DNA of 64,000 bases from Pseudomonas paraversuta (GTDB lineage: Bacteria > Pseudomonadota > Gammaproteobacteria > Pseudomonadales > Pseudomonadaceae), in NCBI RefSeq assembly GCF_904063065.1, contig NZ_CAJFCL010000001.1, forward strand, positions 558,001 to 622,000. Direction: 5' to 3'. The translations under genes were made by a program, and so were the position numbers. Under the pieces are notes generated by a model that made no database searches, was not told the DNA's origin, and worked only from the letters and a program-made list of their open reading frames with translations. This document shows positions 44,687-56,563 of this stretch, one piece after another. Numbering within the stretch: position 1 is the stretch's first letter; each line of letters starts with the position of its first letter.

Positions 44687-45732
44687 TCGGACAAGCCTTC
44701 AATCAACGCCGCATTCTGCTCCGGCGTGCCGATAGTGATGCGCAAGAACTGGGCGATGCGCAGTTGCTTGAAGTGACGCACTATCACCCCCTGCTCCCGC
44801 AATTTTGCCGCCAGCGCGGCCGCATCATGTTCCGGGTGACGGGCGAAGATGAAGTTCGCCGCCGATGGCAGCACTTCGAACCCCAGCGCCTGTAGCTGCC
44901 CGACCACTTGCTCGCGACTGTCGATCACGACTTTGCAGGTGTGCTCGAAATACTCACGGTCTTCGAACGCCGCCGCCGCACCGGCAATCGCCATGCGATC
45001 CAGCGGGTAGGAGTTGAAGCTGTTTTTGATCCGCTCCAGCGCCTCGATCAGGTCGGGATGCCCCACCGCCAGCCCTACACGCAAACCGGCCAGCGAGCGG
45101 GACTTGGACAGGGTTTGCGTCACCAGCAGGTTCGGGTAGCGGTCGACCAGGCTGATGGCCGTCTCGCCGCCAAAGTCGATATAGGCCTCATCCACGACCA
45201 CCACGGAATCCGGGCTGGCCTTGAGTATTTGCTCAATGGCATCCAGCGCCAGCAGGCAGCCGGTCGGAGCATTGGGGTTGGGGAAGATGATGCCGCCATT
45301 GGGCCTGGCGTAATCCGCAGGCTGGATCTGGAACTGTTGATCCAGCGGCACCGCGTCGAACTCTATGCCATACAGGCCGCAGTAAACCGGATAGAAGCTG
45401 TAGCTGATGTCCGGGAACAGCAGCGGCTTGTCGTGTTGAAACAAGCCGTTGAAAACATGGGCCAGCACTTCGTCAGAGCCGTTACCCACAAACACCTGGC
45501 CGGTCTGCACGCCGTAATACTCGGCAACCGCCTGTTTGAGCAGGTCACTGTTCGGGTCCGGGTACAGGCGCAGGTTGTCGTTTATCTGCGCCTGCATCGC
45601 TGTCAGCGCTTTTGGCGAAGGGCCGTAGGGGTTTTCATTGGTGTTGAGCTTGACCAGTCTGGCCAGCTTAGGTTGTTCGCCCGGCACGTAAGGCACCAGT
45701 TCTTTAACGAACGGACTCCAGAATTTACTCAT
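44680..45732 (-). CDS. hisC: histidinol-phosphate aminotransferase
   Basis: 350 residues. A PLP-dependent class I/II aminotransferase with the cofactor-binding [17 protein letters not shown] (Schiff-base Lys in SKS) and NENPYGPSP at the substrate side. It converts imidazole-acetol phosphate to histidinol phosphate. It starts 2 bp after the hisD stop, last in hisG-hisD-hisC. Confidence 0.95.
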   Translation of the reverse strand: MSKFWSPFVKELVPYVPGEQPKLARLVKLNTNENPYGPSPKALTAMQAQINDNLRLYPDPNSDLLKQAVAEYYGVQTGQVFVGNGSDEVLAHVFNGLFQHDKPLLFPDISYSFYPVYCGLYGIEFDAVPLDQQFQIQPADYARPNGGIIFPNPNAPTGCLLALDAIEQILKASPDSVVVVDEAYIDFGGETAISLVDRYPNLLVTQTLSKSRSLAGLRVGLAVGHPDLIEALERIKNSFNSYPLDRMAIAGAAAAFEDREYFEHTCKVVIDSREQVVGQLQALGFEVLPSAANFIFARHPEHDAAALAAKLREQGVIVRHFKQLRIAQFLRITIGTPEQNAALIEGLSDL

Positions 45733-45734
45733 GC

Positions 45735-47063
45735 TTATTGCCCCTGTTCGCTGTCAGCAATGATCCGGTATTCGGCACTACGGGCGTGGCCGGTCAGTGA
45801 TTCTCCACGGGCGAGAATCGAGGCCGTCTTGCCCAGATCGGAAGCGCCCTGCTCGGAGCAGAAGATGATCGAGGAGCGCTTCTGGAAGTCATACACACCC
45901 AGGGGCGATGAGAAACGCGCGGTACCGGACGTAGGCAATACGTGGTTGGGACCGGCGCAATAGTCGCCCAGCGCCTCGGAGGTGTGACGGCCCATAAAGA
46001 TCGCACCGGCGTGGCGGATCTGCGGCAGCCAGGCTTGCGGGTCGGCAACCGACAACTCAAGGTGCTCCGGGGCGATGCGGTTGGCTACGTCTATGGCTTG
46101 CTGCATGTCATTGACCAGAATCAGCGCACCACGACCATTGATCGAAGTGTTGATGATCTCGGCCCGCTCCATGGTTGGCAGCAGTTTGGCGATGCTGGCC
46201 GCCACCTTGTCGAGGAACTCGGCGTCGGGGCTGACCAGAATCGCTTGCGCGTCTTCGTCATGCTCGGCCTGGGAGAACAGGTCCATGGCGATCCAGTCCG
46301 GATCCGTCTGGCCATCGCACACCACCAGGATCTCCGAAGGGCCGGCGATCATGTCGATGCCGACCTGACCGAACACGTGGCGCTTGGCAGTGGCAACGTA
46401 GATGTTGCCGGGGCCGACCACCTTGTCGACTTTTGGCACGCTTTCGGTGCCGTAGGCCAATGCCGCAACCGCCTGGGCGCCGCCGATGGTGAACACCCGG
46501 TCGACACCGGCGATACAGGCAGCAGCCAGTACCAGTTCATTGAGTTCGCCACGGGGCGTCGGCACGACCATCACCACTTCGGTGACGCCTGCCACCTTGG
46601 CCGGAATCGCGTTCATCAATACCGACGACGGGTACGACGCCTTGCCGCCCGGTACGTACAGGCCGGCACGATCCAGTGGCGTGACTTTCTGGCCCAGCAC
46701 CGTGCCGTCGGCTTCGGTGTAGCTCCAGGATTCCTGCTTCTGTTTTTCGTGGTAGCTGCGAACCCGTTGCGCGGCTTTTTCCAGCGCTTCACGCTGAGGG
46801 GCCGTGATGCGGGTCAGTGCCAGCTCAAGGCGTTCGCGGGGCAGAATCAAGTCCGCCATCGACTTGACGCTCAGCCCGTCAAAACGCTGGGTGAACTCAA
46901 CCAGTGCGGCGTCGCCGCGTTCGCGTACGGCTTTGATGATGTCGAGCACACGCTGGTTGACCGAGTCGTCAGACACACTTTCCCAGCTCAGCAGATGATC
47001 CAGATGCTGCGCGAAGTCCGGGTCAGCAGCGTTGAGTCGGCGAATTGCAGTGGGAGCGGTCAT
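45735..47063 (-). CDS. hisD: histidinol dehydrogenase
   Basis: 442 residues from the ATG at 47063. Landmarks are the family signature around [19 protein letters not shown], then [21 protein letters not shown] and the zinc-binding H and D residues around [12 protein letters not shown]. It oxidises histidinol to histidine in two NAD-dependent steps. It lies 163 bp after hisG; no terminator is obvious there. Confidence 0.96.
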   Translation of the reverse strand: MTAPTAIRRLNAADPDFAQHLDHLLSWESVSDDSVNQRVLDIIKAVRERGDAALVEFTQRFDGLSVKSMADLILPRERLELALTRITAPQREALEKAAQRVRSYHEKQKQESWSYTEADGTVLGQKVTPLDRAGLYVPGGKASYPSSVLMNAIPAKVAGVTEVVMVVPTPRGELNELVLAAACIAGVDRVFTIGGAQAVAALAYGTESVPKVDKVVGPGNIYVATAKRHVFGQVGIDMIAGPSEILVVCDGQTDPDWIAMDLFSQAEHDEDAQAILVSPDAEFLDKVAASIAKLLPTMERAEIINTSINGRGALILVNDMQQAIDVANRIAPEHLELSVADPQAWLPQIRHAGAIFMGRHTSEALGDYCAGPNHVLPTSGTARFSSPLGVYDFQKRSSIIFCSEQGASDLGKTASILARGESLTGHARSAEYRIIADSEQGQ

Positions 47064-47226
47064 AGCGAGGGCCTCGGAAATTGGCGAATGCTTAGAGTTT
47101 ATGGTTTTGCACAGCACAGGCACCGCAAGACTACCAAGCCATCCGCGCGGGTACCTGAGATTTCTGGCTATTACACGGATGGATGGGCGCGACTTCAGGG
47201 TACAGACCCCGGGTCGCGCAGGTGAG

Positions 47227-47862
47227 TCAGCCGCGGTGTCGCGACTCCACTGCTTTGCGCAGGGTGTCGATCAGGGCTTGAATACGGGCGTGCTGCATCT
47301 TCATCGAAGCCTTGTTGACCACCAGACGGGAGCTGATGGCGGCAATGAATTCCTGGGGTTCCAGGCCATTGGCACGCAAGGTGTTACCGGTATCGACCAC
47401 GTCGATGATCTTGTCGGCCAGGCCAATCAGCGGGGCCAGCTCCATCGAGCCATAGAGCTTGATGATGTCGACCTGACGGCCTTGCTCGGCGTAGTAACGC
47501 TTGGCGACATTGACGAACTTGGTTGCTACGCGCAGCCGGCCTTTGGGCTCGGCAGCCCCGATGGCACCGGCAGTCATCAGTTTGCACTGGGCAATCTGCA
47601 GGTCCAGTGGCTCGTAGAGGCCCTGGCCACCGTACTCCATCAACACGTCTTTACCGGCCACACCGAGGTCGGCCGCGCCATGCTCTACATAGGTCGGCAC
47701 GTCAGTGGCGCGGACGATCAGCAGGCGGACGTCGGGCTGGGAGGTCGGGATGATCAGCTTGCGGCTTTTGTCCGGATTCTCGGTCGGCACAATACCTGCT
47801 TCAGCCAGAAGCGGCAGGGTGTCGTCAAGGATACGGCCCTTGGACAGTGCAATGGTCAACAT
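47227..47862 (-). CDS. hisG: ATP phosphoribosyltransferase, short form
   Basis: 211 residues, the short HisG form, which lacks the C-terminal regulatory domain and depends on a HisZ partner encoded elsewhere (not in this window). Catalytic core features are [13 protein letters not shown] at the start and [15 protein letters not shown]. It starts histidine synthesis from ATP and PRPP. Gap of 182 bp from murA upstream contains two hairpins. Confidence 0.95.
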   Translation of the reverse strand: MLTIALSKGRILDDTLPLLAEAGIVPTENPDKSRKLIIPTSQPDVRLLIVRATDVPTYVEHGAADLGVAGKDVLMEYGGQGLYEPLDLQIAQCKLMTAGAIGAAEPKGRLRVATKFVNVAKRYYAEQGRQVDIIKLYGSMELAPLIGLADKIIDVVDTGNTLRANGLEPQEFIAAISSRLVVNKASMKMQHARIQALIDTLRKAVESRHRG

Positions 47863-47892
47863 GGGAAACGTAAGTCCTTATCAGGGTACTTA

Positions 47893-47944
47893 TGTCCGGA
47901 CACAAGCGGTGCCGGACATGCATCGAGCCTGATAATCAGGCTCG
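47893..47944. other. two hairpins between murA and hisG
   Basis: Hairpin one is TGTCCGG (47893-47899) pairing with CCGGACA (47912-47918). Hairpin two is the perfect CGAGCCTGAT-A-ATCAGGCTCG (47924-47944). Neither is followed by a T run on either strand, so they are not plain terminators; they may be processing or stability structures in the murA-hisG transcript. Confidence 0.7.
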
Positions 47945-48044
47945 ACTTGAACGATTCGAGGCCGGGTAAGGTAACGCTTGCAAGCCGTTACGTCACCTGG
48001 CGGCTGGACACCATCCCTGTGCCCATGATGCCAAATACCAGAAA

Positions 48045-49590
<1,546 letters not shown>

Positions 49591-49639
49591 GCTCAACCTC
49601 AATCGGCGCCTGATGCGCGCGGGTCGGCCATCATACAAA

Positions 49640-49692
49640 AAAGCCCCGCGCCTGCGAACCCCACTTAACAGGACTCTGACGGGGGGCTTTTC
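49640..49692 (-). terminator. weak or imperfect terminator after mlaB
   Basis: On the minus strand, AAAAGCCCC is matched by GGGGCTTTTTT some 35 bases later, giving a long-loop stem followed by a T run. It lies between mlaB and ibaG and could partly separate the mla transcript from ibaG-murA. Confidence 0.55.
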
Positions 49693-49704
49693 TATAAATG
49701 GCTA

Positions 49705-50010
49705 TTAATGATGTGCCAGCAACTCGGTCAAGCCCGAGACCTGGGCGATTTCGCGCATGTCTTCGGGCATTGCCTTGATGCTCAATGGCTTGTTCAGGGC
49801 TTGTGCATCACGGATGTAACAGAGCAGCAGCGACAAACCGACGCTGCTGGATTTGGTGACCGCCGAGCAATCCACCACCAGGGTCTTGGCCAGAGCCTTT
49901 TTGATCAGGGCCTGACCTTCCTTGCGCAAGCGAGGGCCGGTCTGATAGTCGAGTACGCCGCTGAGGCGCAACTCGCTTTCGCCGGCCAGGGTCACTGCCG
50001 CCTCACTCAT
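49705..50010 (-). CDS. mlaB: STAS-domain protein MlaB
   Basis: 101 residues with the STAS fold: VTLAGESELRLSGVLDYQTG, and TLVVDCSAVTKSSSVGLSLLL with the conserved Ser-rich loop. It is the cytoplasmic regulator that binds MlaF in the MlaFEDB complex. It overlaps the mlaC stop by 4 bases and ends the run mlaF-mlaE-mlaD-mlaC-mlaB. Confidence 0.92.
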   Translation of the reverse strand: MSEAAVTLAGESELRLSGVLDYQTGPRLRKEGQALIKKALAKTLVVDCSAVTKSSSVGLSLLLCYIRDAQALNKPLSIKAMPEDMREIAQVSGLTELLAHH

Positions 50011-50666
50011 TGGCCGGCAGCCTTGGGAGCCGCTTGATCGGTAACTTGCTTGGCCTTGGCAACTTCGCCCGCCCAGTTATCGATGGTCTTGTCCAGATTG
50101 TTGCCATTGCGCTGCATGGCGTCGGCGAACTGGTCACGGAACAGCTTGCCAATATTGATACCGTTGATGATCACGTTACGAACTTTCCACTCGCCGTTGA
50201 CCTTGTTAAGGGTGTAGGACAGCGGGTAAATCGCGCCCTTGTCGCCCTTCACCGTCATGTCGACGCTGGTGCGATCGCCACTTTCATCCTTGGCCGGCGA
50301 CACGGTAATGCCTTCGTTCTTGAACTCGAGCAAGGCATTGCCATAGAACTGCATCAGGCTGCGCTTGAAGTTTTCCTGGAAGCGCTGCATTTGCGCCGGG
50401 GTGGCGTTACGCGAGTACTTCACGGTCATGATGCTTTTGGAAATACCGTCGACGTCCACCACAGGACCGACAATGCCGTTCAGGGCATCGTAGAACTTGC
50501 TCGGGTTGGTCTTGTACAGCTCTTTATTGGCGGACAGGTCTGCCAGCAAGCGGTTGGTGGTATCTGAAACGATGTCGTGGGCAGACTGCCCCGGAGCAGC
50601 ATTTGCCACCAAAGGAAGGGCTGCTGCCAGAATTACCAGCAGGCCACGGCGCAAGAGAGAAATCAT
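50007..50666 (-). CDS. mlaC: periplasmic phospholipid carrier MlaC (Ttg2D)
   Basis: 219 residues with a signal peptide (LLVILAAALPLVANAAPG) and the MlaC/Ttg2D fold (DGISKSIMTVKYSRNATPAQMQRFQENFKRSLM and INGINIGKLFRDQFADAM). It ferries phospholipids between the MlaA complex in the outer membrane and MlaD. Also known as the toluene tolerance protein Ttg2D in P. putida. Confidence 0.95.
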   Translation of the reverse strand: MISLLRRGLLVILAAALPLVANAAPGQSAHDIVSDTTNRLLADLSANKELYKTNPSKFYDALNGIVGPVVDVDGISKSIMTVKYSRNATPAQMQRFQENFKRSLMQFYGNALLEFKNEGITVSPAKDESGDRTSVDMTVKGDKGAIYPLSYTLNKVNGEWKVRNVIINGINIGKLFRDQFADAMQRNGNNLDKTIDNWAGEVAKAKQVTDQAAPKAAGQ

Positions 50667-50677
50667 CTAAAAGCTCC

Positions 50678-51145
50678 TTATTTGGCTTCTTTGCTAACGG
50701 TGTTGAGCAGGAATTTCCCGATCAGATCTTCAAGGACCAACGATGATTGCGTGTCATGGATGGTGCCACCATCTTTGAGCACAGCGTCTTCGCCGCCGAC
50801 GCTGATACCGATGTATTTCTCCCCCAGCAAGCCAGCTGTGAGGATAGACGCTGTCGAATCGGTCGGCAGGTTATCCACGCTCTTTTCGAGCTGCAGGGTG
50901 ACCCGGGCAGTGAAGTTGTCCCGGTCCAGATCAATTGCCGTGACCTTGCCGATGGTCACGCCCGCCATGGTGACTTTGGCGCGCACGGTAAGACCGGCAA
51001 TATTGTCGAAGTAGGCGTAGAGCTTGTAGGTGTCGGTGCTGGCGGTCGGGGACAGTCCACTGACTCGCAGGGCAAGCAACAACAAAGCCAGGATGCCAGC
51101 CAGCAAAAACAGGCCGACACCGATTTCCATGGTGCGGTTTTGCAT
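50678..51145 (-). CDS. mlaD: MCE-domain lipid transport protein MlaD (Ttg2C)
   Basis: 155 residues: one N-terminal membrane helix (ETIGVGLFLLAGILALLLLAL-like) and an MCE domain with LYAYFDNIAGLTVRAKVTMAG and GLLGEKYIGISVGG. It forms a hexameric ring on MlaFE that receives lipids from MlaC. The start overlaps the mlaE stop region by one base; 11 bp before mlaC. Confidence 0.95.
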   Translation of the reverse strand: MQNRTMEIGVGLFLLAGILALLLLALRVSGLSPTASTDTYKLYAYFDNIAGLTVRAKVTMAGVTIGKVTAIDLDRDNFTARVTLQLEKSVDNLPTDSTASILTAGLLGEKYIGISVGGEDAVLKDGGTIHDTQSSLVLEDLIGKFLLNTVSKEAK

Positions 51146-51942
51146 CAGAAATCTCCAAACATCAAGGCAGTCAAAATAAAGTCCAGCCCGAGGACTGCCA
51201 ACGAGGCATACACCACGGTCTTGGTAGTGGCACGGCTGATCCCCTCTGAAGTGGGCTCACAGTCATAACCTTGGAACACGGCAATCCAGGTCACCACAAA
51301 GGCAAAAACGATGCTTTTGATGATCCCGTTAAGTACGTCACCACTGAAGGTTACGCTGTTTTGCATATTGGCCCAGTATGAGCCGTCGTAGACGCCCAGC
51401 CAGTCAACCGCGACCCACGAACCACCCCAGATCCCGACCACGCTGAAGATCATCGCCAGTATCGGCAGGGAAATGAACCCGGCCCACAAGCGCGGGGCAA
51501 TGATGTATTTAAGCGGGTCGACCCCGATCATTTCCAGGCTGGACAGTTGTTCGCTGGATTTCATGTTGCCAATCTCGGCGGTCAGGGCAGATCCCGCACG
51601 CCCGGCAAACAACAGCGCAGTGACCACCGGCCCGAGTTCACGCAGAAGCGTCAGGGCAACCATCTGCCCGACCGCCTGCTCGGAGCCGTAGCTGGACAGG
51701 ATACTGAAGCCTTGCAGCGCCAGGACCATGCCGATGAACACACCGGACACCACGATAATCACCAGCGACATGACGCCCACGGAGTGCAGCTGCTTGAGCA
51801 ACAGTCCGAACCCGCCACCAATGCCGCCACGCCCCAGCAAAGAATGAAAGAGGAATATCCCCGAACGGCCCAGTACCGAGACGATATCGATACCGGCCCG
51901 GCCGAATAGTCCGACACGATCCATAATTGAATGCTTGCGCAT
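51145..51942 (-). CDS. mlaE: lipid ABC transporter permease MlaE (Ttg2B)
   Basis: 265 residues with five or so hydrophobic helices and the MlaE permease family segments GMVLALQGFSILSSYGSE, GRAGSALTAEIGNMKSSEQL and EMIGVDPLKYIIAPRLWAG. It is the membrane core that couples MlaF ATP hydrolysis to lipid movement. Its ATG overlaps the mlaF stop (one base). Confidence 0.96.
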   Translation of the reverse strand: MRKHSIMDRVGLFGRAGIDIVSVLGRSGIFLFHSLLGRGGIGGGFGLLLKQLHSVGVMSLVIIVVSGVFIGMVLALQGFSILSSYGSEQAVGQMVALTLLRELGPVVTALLFAGRAGSALTAEIGNMKSSEQLSSLEMIGVDPLKYIIAPRLWAGFISLPILAMIFSVVGIWGGSWVAVDWLGVYDGSYWANMQNSVTFSGDVLNGIIKSIVFAFVVTWIAVFQGYDCEPTSEGISRATTKTVVYASLAVLGLDFILTALMFGDF

Positions 51943-52751
51943 CAGCGCTTCCCCAGAAGATCGGTTCGGTAGTCCGACGCCGGAAAGTGAAACGGAACAG
52001 GACCATCCGGGTCGCCGTTCATGAACTGACGAATACGCGGGTTATCGGCGTTCATCAACTCTTCGGGCGTACCCTGCCCCAGCACCTGACCATCGCCGAC
52101 TACATACAGATAGTCAGCGATACTCGCTGTTTCAGCCAGGTCGTGAGAAACCACGATGCTGGTGATGCCCAAGGCATCATTGAGCAGACGAATCAGGCGA
52201 ACCAGAACCCCCATTGCGATGGGGTCCTGCCCGACAAAAGGTTCGTCATACATCAGGATCTGCGGGTCCAGGGCAATCGCACGCGCCAGGGCAACCCGGC
52301 GCTTCATGCCGCCAGACAACTCGTCGGGCATCAGATCAATGGCTCCGCGCAGTCCCACCGCCTGCAATTTAAGCAGCACGATGTCGCGAATCATTTCTTC
52401 CGGCAACTGGGTGTGAACCCGTAGCGGGAAGGCCACATTCTCGAATACGTCCAGGTCGGTGAACAACGCCCCGCTCTGAAACAACACCCCCATGTGCTTA
52501 CGGGCATCGAACAGATCACTGCGCGACAACGTCGGCAGGTTCTGACCGTTGACCCACACCTCACCGCTGCTGGGACGCAGTTGCATTCCCATCAAACGTA
52601 AAAGGGTGGTCTTGCCGCAGCCGGAAGGCCCCATGATTCCCGTGACTTTGCCACGCGGAATCAGAATATCGACATTATTGAAGATGCTGCGCGTACCGCG
52701 CTTGAAGGACACTCCCTTCAGCTCGACCGCGTAGGCGTTATCGGCGCTCAT
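51942..52751 (-). CDS. mlaF: lipid ABC transporter ATPase MlaF (Ttg2A)
   Basis: 269 residues: Walker A GPSGCGKTT (41-49), signature LSGGMKRRVALARA, Walker B PQILMYDEPFVGQDP and switch His region SIVVSHDL. It powers the Mla phospholipid transport system that keeps the outer membrane asymmetric. First gene of the operon. Divergent from kdsD across 291 bp. Confidence 0.96.
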   Translation of the reverse strand: MSADNAYAVELKGVSFKRGTRSIFNNVDILIPRGKVTGIMGPSGCGKTTLLRLMGMQLRPSSGEVWVNGQNLPTLSRSDLFDARKHMGVLFQSGALFTDLDVFENVAFPLRVHTQLPEEMIRDIVLLKLQAVGLRGAIDLMPDELSGGMKRRVALARAIALDPQILMYDEPFVGQDPIAMGVLVRLIRLLNDALGITSIVVSHDLAETASIADYLYVVGDGQVLGQGTPEELMNADNPRIRQFMNGDPDGPVPFHFPASDYRTDLLGKR

Positions 52752-53003
52752 CTAAACTCCTTGCGATGCAGCCTCTGCCTCTCACCCGGACACTTTGCCC
52801 CTTTATCGGGAGGCGCGTTCCCTGAGCGGGCCGAACTGGCGGCGAACTATAGCACTGCTGATAGTGACCGCCCAAGGCCGAAGGAGTGCCGTATCAGGTT
52901 CCAGACAGCGAAATAAATTCGATTCAGCTGTAATCCCGGCAGTAGTTTGTAGCGCAGACAACAAAGCACGACGATCTAGCGTGAGGGAATTGCGCATTAC
53001 CGC

Positions 53004-53009
53004 TATAAT
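53004..53009 (+). promoter_or_regulatory. likely -10 element of the kdsD-lpt operon
   Basis: A perfect TATAAT lies 33 bases before the kdsD ATG. No good -35 hexamer stands 16-18 bases upstream, so the promoter is either weak at -35 or uses extra contacts. Confidence 0.5.
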
Positions 53010-53042
53010 CTTTGCCTTTTCTCAGGCTATCTGACTTCAAAC

Positions 53043-54017
53043 ATGAGCCAATCCAGCGACCTGATCCAATCTGCTCAGCGTACCATCCGCCTCGAACTGC
53101 AAGCCGTAGAAGGTTTGCTGGCTCATATCGACGCAGACTTCGTACGCGCTTGCGAGATGATTTTGGCCAGCAAGGGCCGGGTAGTCGTGGTCGGCATGGG
53201 CAAGTCCGGGCATATCGGCAACAAAATTGCTGCGACTCTGGCCAGCACCGGTACCACCGCTTTTTTCGTCCATCCGGCCGAAGCCAGCCATGGCGACATG
53301 GGCATGATTACCCGAGATGACATTATTCTCGCGCTGTCCAACTCGGGGTCGACTGCAGAGATCGTCACCCTGCTGCCCCTGATCAAGCGTTTGGGTATCC
53401 AGTTGATCTGCATCACCGGCAACCCCGAGTCGCCACTGGCCAAAGCCGCCGATGTCAGCCTGGACGCCCGCGTGGCTCAGGAGGCCTGCCCGTTGAACCT
53501 GGCACCGACCTCCTCGACGACTGCCGCGCTGGTGCTGGGTGATGCTCTGGCCATAGCCTTGCTCGAAGCCCGTGGCTTTACCGCTGAGGACTTTGCCTTT
53601 TCGCATCCCGGTGGAGCCCTGGGCCGCCGCCTGCTGCTGAAAGTCGAAAACGTCATGCACTCGGGCGCAGACTTGCCGCAGGTTGTCCGCGGCACGCTGC
53701 TCAAGGATGCATTGATGGAAATGACGCACAAAGGTCTCGGCATGACCGTGGTTATAGAAGAAGATGGTCGCCTGGCCGGAATCTTCACTGACGGTGACTT
53801 GCGCAGAACCCTGGATCGCGAAATCGATATCCGCAACGCAAGCATTGATGCAGTCATGACCCCCCACGGCAAAACCGCACGGGCTGACATGCTCGCCGCC
53901 GAAGCCTTGAAAATCATGGAAGACCACAAAATCAACGCACTGATTGTAGTCGACAAGGAAGACCGGCCGGTTGGTGCCTTGAACATGCACGACTTGCTAC
54001 GCGCAGGAGTGATGTAA
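53043..54017 (+). CDS. kdsD: arabinose-5-phosphate isomerase
   Basis: 324 residues: a SIS sugar-isomerase domain (VVVVGMGKSGHIGNKIAATLASTG and HGDMGMITRDDIILALSNSGST) followed by two CBS domains (about residues 205-324). It makes arabinose 5-phosphate from ribulose 5-phosphate for Kdo, the inner core sugar of lipopolysaccharide. Its stop overlaps the kdsC start by one base. Confidence 0.96.
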   Translation: MSQSSDLIQSAQRTIRLELQAVEGLLAHIDADFVRACEMILASKGRVVVVGMGKSGHIGNKIAATLASTGTTAFFVHPAEASHGDMGMITRDDIILALSNSGSTAEIVTLLPLIKRLGIQLICITGNPESPLAKAADVSLDARVAQEACPLNLAPTSSTTAALVLGDALAIALLEARGFTAEDFAFSHPGGALGRRLLLKVENVMHSGADLPQVVRGTLLKDALMEMTHKGLGMTVVIEEDGRLAGIFTDGDLRRTLDREIDIRNASIDAVMTPHGKTARADMLAAEALKIMEDHKINALIVVDKEDRPVGALNMHDLLRAGVM

Positions 54018-54541
54018 TGACCCTTGATCTACTCAAGCGCGGCAAAGACATAAAACTTGCCATTTTCGACGTTGACGGGGTTTTGACCGACGGCCGCCTG
54101 TACTTCCTTGAAGACGGCAGCGAGTTCAAGACCTTCAACACGCTGGACGGTCTGGGGATCAAGATGCTGATGGCCGCCGGGGTTCAGACCGCGATTATCA
54201 GCGGCCGTAAAACCCCGGTGGTTGAACGTCGCGCACAAAACCTGGGTATCGCGCACCTGTATCAGGGGCGCGAAGACAAGTTGGTGGTATTGGACGAGCT
54301 TCTTGGCCAACTCAACCTAAGCTATGAACAGGTCGCCTATTTGGGCGATGATCTGCCTGATTTACCGGTTATCCGCCGAGTTGGTCTGGGCATGGCAGTT
54401 GCCAATGCTGCCAGCTTTGTTCGCGAGCACGCCCATGGCGTCACTCAGGCACGAGGCGGAGAAGGTGCCGCACGCGAATTCTGCGAGTTGATTTTGCGCG
54501 CTCAAGGCCGTCTAGACGCGGCCCACGCAGCCTACCTATAG
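54017..54541 (+). CDS. kdsC: Kdo-8-phosphate phosphatase
   Basis: 174 residues of the HAD superfamily: FDVDGVLTDGRLYF carries Asp18 and Asp20, and ISGRKTPVVERRAQNLGI and YLGDDLPDLPVIRRVGLG complete the HAD motifs. It removes phosphate from Kdo 8-phosphate. Overlaps kdsD by one base and precedes lptC by 8 bp. Confidence 0.96.
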   Translation: MTLDLLKRGKDIKLAIFDVDGVLTDGRLYFLEDGSEFKTFNTLDGLGIKMLMAAGVQTAIISGRKTPVVERRAQNLGIAHLYQGREDKLVVLDELLGQLNLSYEQVAYLGDDLPDLPVIRRVGLGMAVANAASFVREHAHGVTQARGGEGAAREFCELILRAQGRLDAAHAAYL

Positions 54542-54549
54542 AGTTTTCC

Positions 54550-55122
54550 ATGCTGAGCAAAAAGATCCGTAACATCCTGTTATTCACGGTCATTGCTGCG
54601 TTGTTCGCATCAGTTGGCTACTGGAATATCAGCCCCGAACGTTTTCTCGACACCCCTAAAGCGGCCGTCGATGAAAGCGCTATCGACTATTACGCGCTTA
54701 ATGCGCGCAGCCTGCAGTTCTTGCCGGACGGCAAACTGCAGTATGAAATGACATCCGACAAAATCGAGCATGTGCTGTCATCGGAAGTCACCCTGATGAC
54801 CAAGCCCGACCTGCAAATGTACCGCGGCACGGCCTTCCCGTGGCACGTACAGAGCGAGCGCGGAGAAGTTAATCCGGACGGCACCGAGGTCGAGCTGATC
54901 GACTCGGTACGTGTGGCCCGCACAGATGAAAAAAATCGCACTACGGTTATTACCAGTTCCCGCATGACTGTATTCCCCCAGAAGCAATATGCGCAGACCG
55001 AGCGAGACGTTAGAATCGACGGCGCTGGCGGCGTAACAACTGGCAAGGGCATGAAAGCATATTTGAAAGACGGCAGGATGGACCTGCTGTCCAACGTAAG
55101 AGGACAGTATGAGTCTCGTTAA
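54550..55122 (+). CDS. lptC: LPS export protein LptC
   Basis: 190 residues with an N-terminal membrane anchor (ILLFTVIAALFASVGYWNI) and the OstA/LptC beta-jellyroll strands (YYALNARSLQFLPDGKLQYEM, then DVRIDGAGGVTTGKGMKAYL). It receives LPS from the LptBFG extractor and hands it to LptA. The end overlaps lptA by 14 bases. Confidence 0.93.
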   Translation: MLSKKIRNILLFTVIAALFASVGYWNISPERFLDTPKAAVDESAIDYYALNARSLQFLPDGKLQYEMTSDKIEHVLSSEVTLMTKPDLQMYRGTAFPWHVQSERGEVNPDGTEVELIDSVRVARTDEKNRTTVITSSRMTVFPQKQYAQTERDVRIDGAGGVTTGKGMKAYLKDGRMDLLSNVRGQYESR

Positions 55123-55654
55123 ATCCCTCCCTTTATTGCTCAGCCTGAGCGCAGCACTGGGAAGCGTGAGCGCCTGGGCTCTGCCGAACGATAACGAACA
55201 GCCAATCCGCATCCAGGCCAATGAAGCCCAGCTGGATGACAAACAAGGCGTCGCGACCTACAAGGGCGATGTAATCATCACCCAGGGCTCGATGAAAATC
55301 ACCGGTAACACCGTCACTATTACCCGCAATGCTGCGGGTGAAATTGATATCGTGACCTCAGTCGGCAACCTGGCCTATTTCGAGCAGCTGCAAAAAGCAA
55401 CCGACTCCAAGCCGGTTCAGGCCTACGCCGTAACCATTCAGTACCATGCGCCGCAAAACCGCATTGTGCTGATCGACAAGGCCAAGGTCATCAACGACGG
55501 CAACACCACCGAAGGCGAGAAGATCGTCTATGACACGGTGAAACAGGTCGCAAACGCCGGACGCGCCAATGGCTCCACAGTCACCGCACCACGCCCGCGC
55601 ATCGACATGGTGATCCAGCCGAAGAAGAAAACCGACCAGCAGAAGGCCCAGTAA
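55109..55654 (+). CDS. lptA: LPS periplasmic bridge protein LptA
   Basis: 181 residues with a signal peptide ending near [11 protein letters not shown], then the OstA beta-jellyroll ([36 protein letters not shown]). It polymerises across the periplasm to carry LPS to LptD. Overlaps lptC by 14 bases and lptB by one base. In Pseudomonas it is often called LptH. Confidence 0.94.
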   Translation: MSLVKSLPLLLSLSAALGSVSAWALPNDNEQPIRIQANEAQLDDKQGVATYKGDVIITQGSMKITGNTVTITRNAAGEIDIVTSVGNLAYFEQLQKATDSKPVQAYAVTIQYHAPQNRIVLIDKAKVINDGNTTEGEKIVYDTVKQVANAGRANGSTVTAPRPRIDMVIQPKKKTDQQKAQ

Positions 55655-56379
55655 TGGCAACCCTCAAAGCCCAGCATTTGGCTAAAAGCTACAAGAGTCG
55701 CCAGGTGGTACGTGATGTCAGCCTGTCAATCGACAGCGGGCAAATCGTGGGTTTGCTCGGCCCTAACGGTGCAGGCAAGACCACATGCTTCTACATGATT
55801 GTCGGCCTGGTCCAGGCTGACCAGGGACGCGTACTGATCGACGACCTGGATGTCAGCCACCAGCCGATGCACGGCCGCGCACGCGCCGGCATCGGTTACC
55901 TGCCCCAGGAAGCCTCGATCTTTCGCAAGCTTTCGGTCGCCGATAACATCATGGCGATCCTCGAAACGCGCAAAGAACTCGACAAGGCCGGTCGTCGCAA
56001 GGAGCTCGAAAGCCTGCTGCAGGAGTTCCACATCAGCCACATCCGCGACAGCCTCGGCATGAGCCTGTCCGGTGGTGAGCGACGCAGGGTCGAAATCGCC
56101 CGGGCACTGGCAACCGCCCCGAAATTCATCCTGCTCGACGAACCCTTTGCCGGCGTTGACCCGATATCTGTGGGCGACATCAAGCAAATCATTCATCACC
56201 TCAAGGCCAAGGGCATTGGCGTACTGATCACCGATCACAACGTCCGTGAAACCCTCGACATCTGCGAAACCGCCTACATCGTCAACGATGGGCAGTTGAT
56301 AGCCGAAGGTGATGCTGAAACCATTCTGGCCAATGAATTGGTCAGAGAAGTGTATCTGGGCCACGAGTTCCGCCTGTAA
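55654..56379 (+). CDS. lptB: LPS export ABC transporter ATPase LptB
   Basis: 241 residues: Walker [10 protein letters not shown] (36-44), signature [16 protein letters not shown] and Walker [14 protein letters not shown], with the LptB-typical [18 protein letters not shown]. It provides energy for LPS extraction by LptFG. Last gene of kdsD-kdsC-lptC-lptA-lptB; rpoN follows after 184 bp. Confidence 0.97.
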   Translation: MATLKAQHLAKSYKSRQVVRDVSLSIDSGQIVGLLGPNGAGKTTCFYMIVGLVQADQGRVLIDDLDVSHQPMHGRARAGIGYLPQEASIFRKLSVADNIMAILETRKELDKAGRRKELESLLQEFHISHIRDSLGMSLSGGERRRVEIARALATAPKFILLDEPFAGVDPISVGDIKQIIHHLKAKGIGVLITDHNVRETLDICETAYIVNDGQLIAEGDAETILANELVREVYLGHEFRL

Positions 56380-56563
56380 GGCCAGATGCATCGCGAATTC
56401 CCGGGCGCCAAGGACAGCAAAAAGTCGTCACGACTTTTATTACCTTGGTGCTCTAGGCAAACGCACCGGTTTCAGGCATATAATTTGCTTATGTTTGGCG
56501 CTCACGCGCCTTGGTAGTGGATGGCGCCATGCGCGCCGGCGAATAAGGTCTTAAGCCCCAGCC

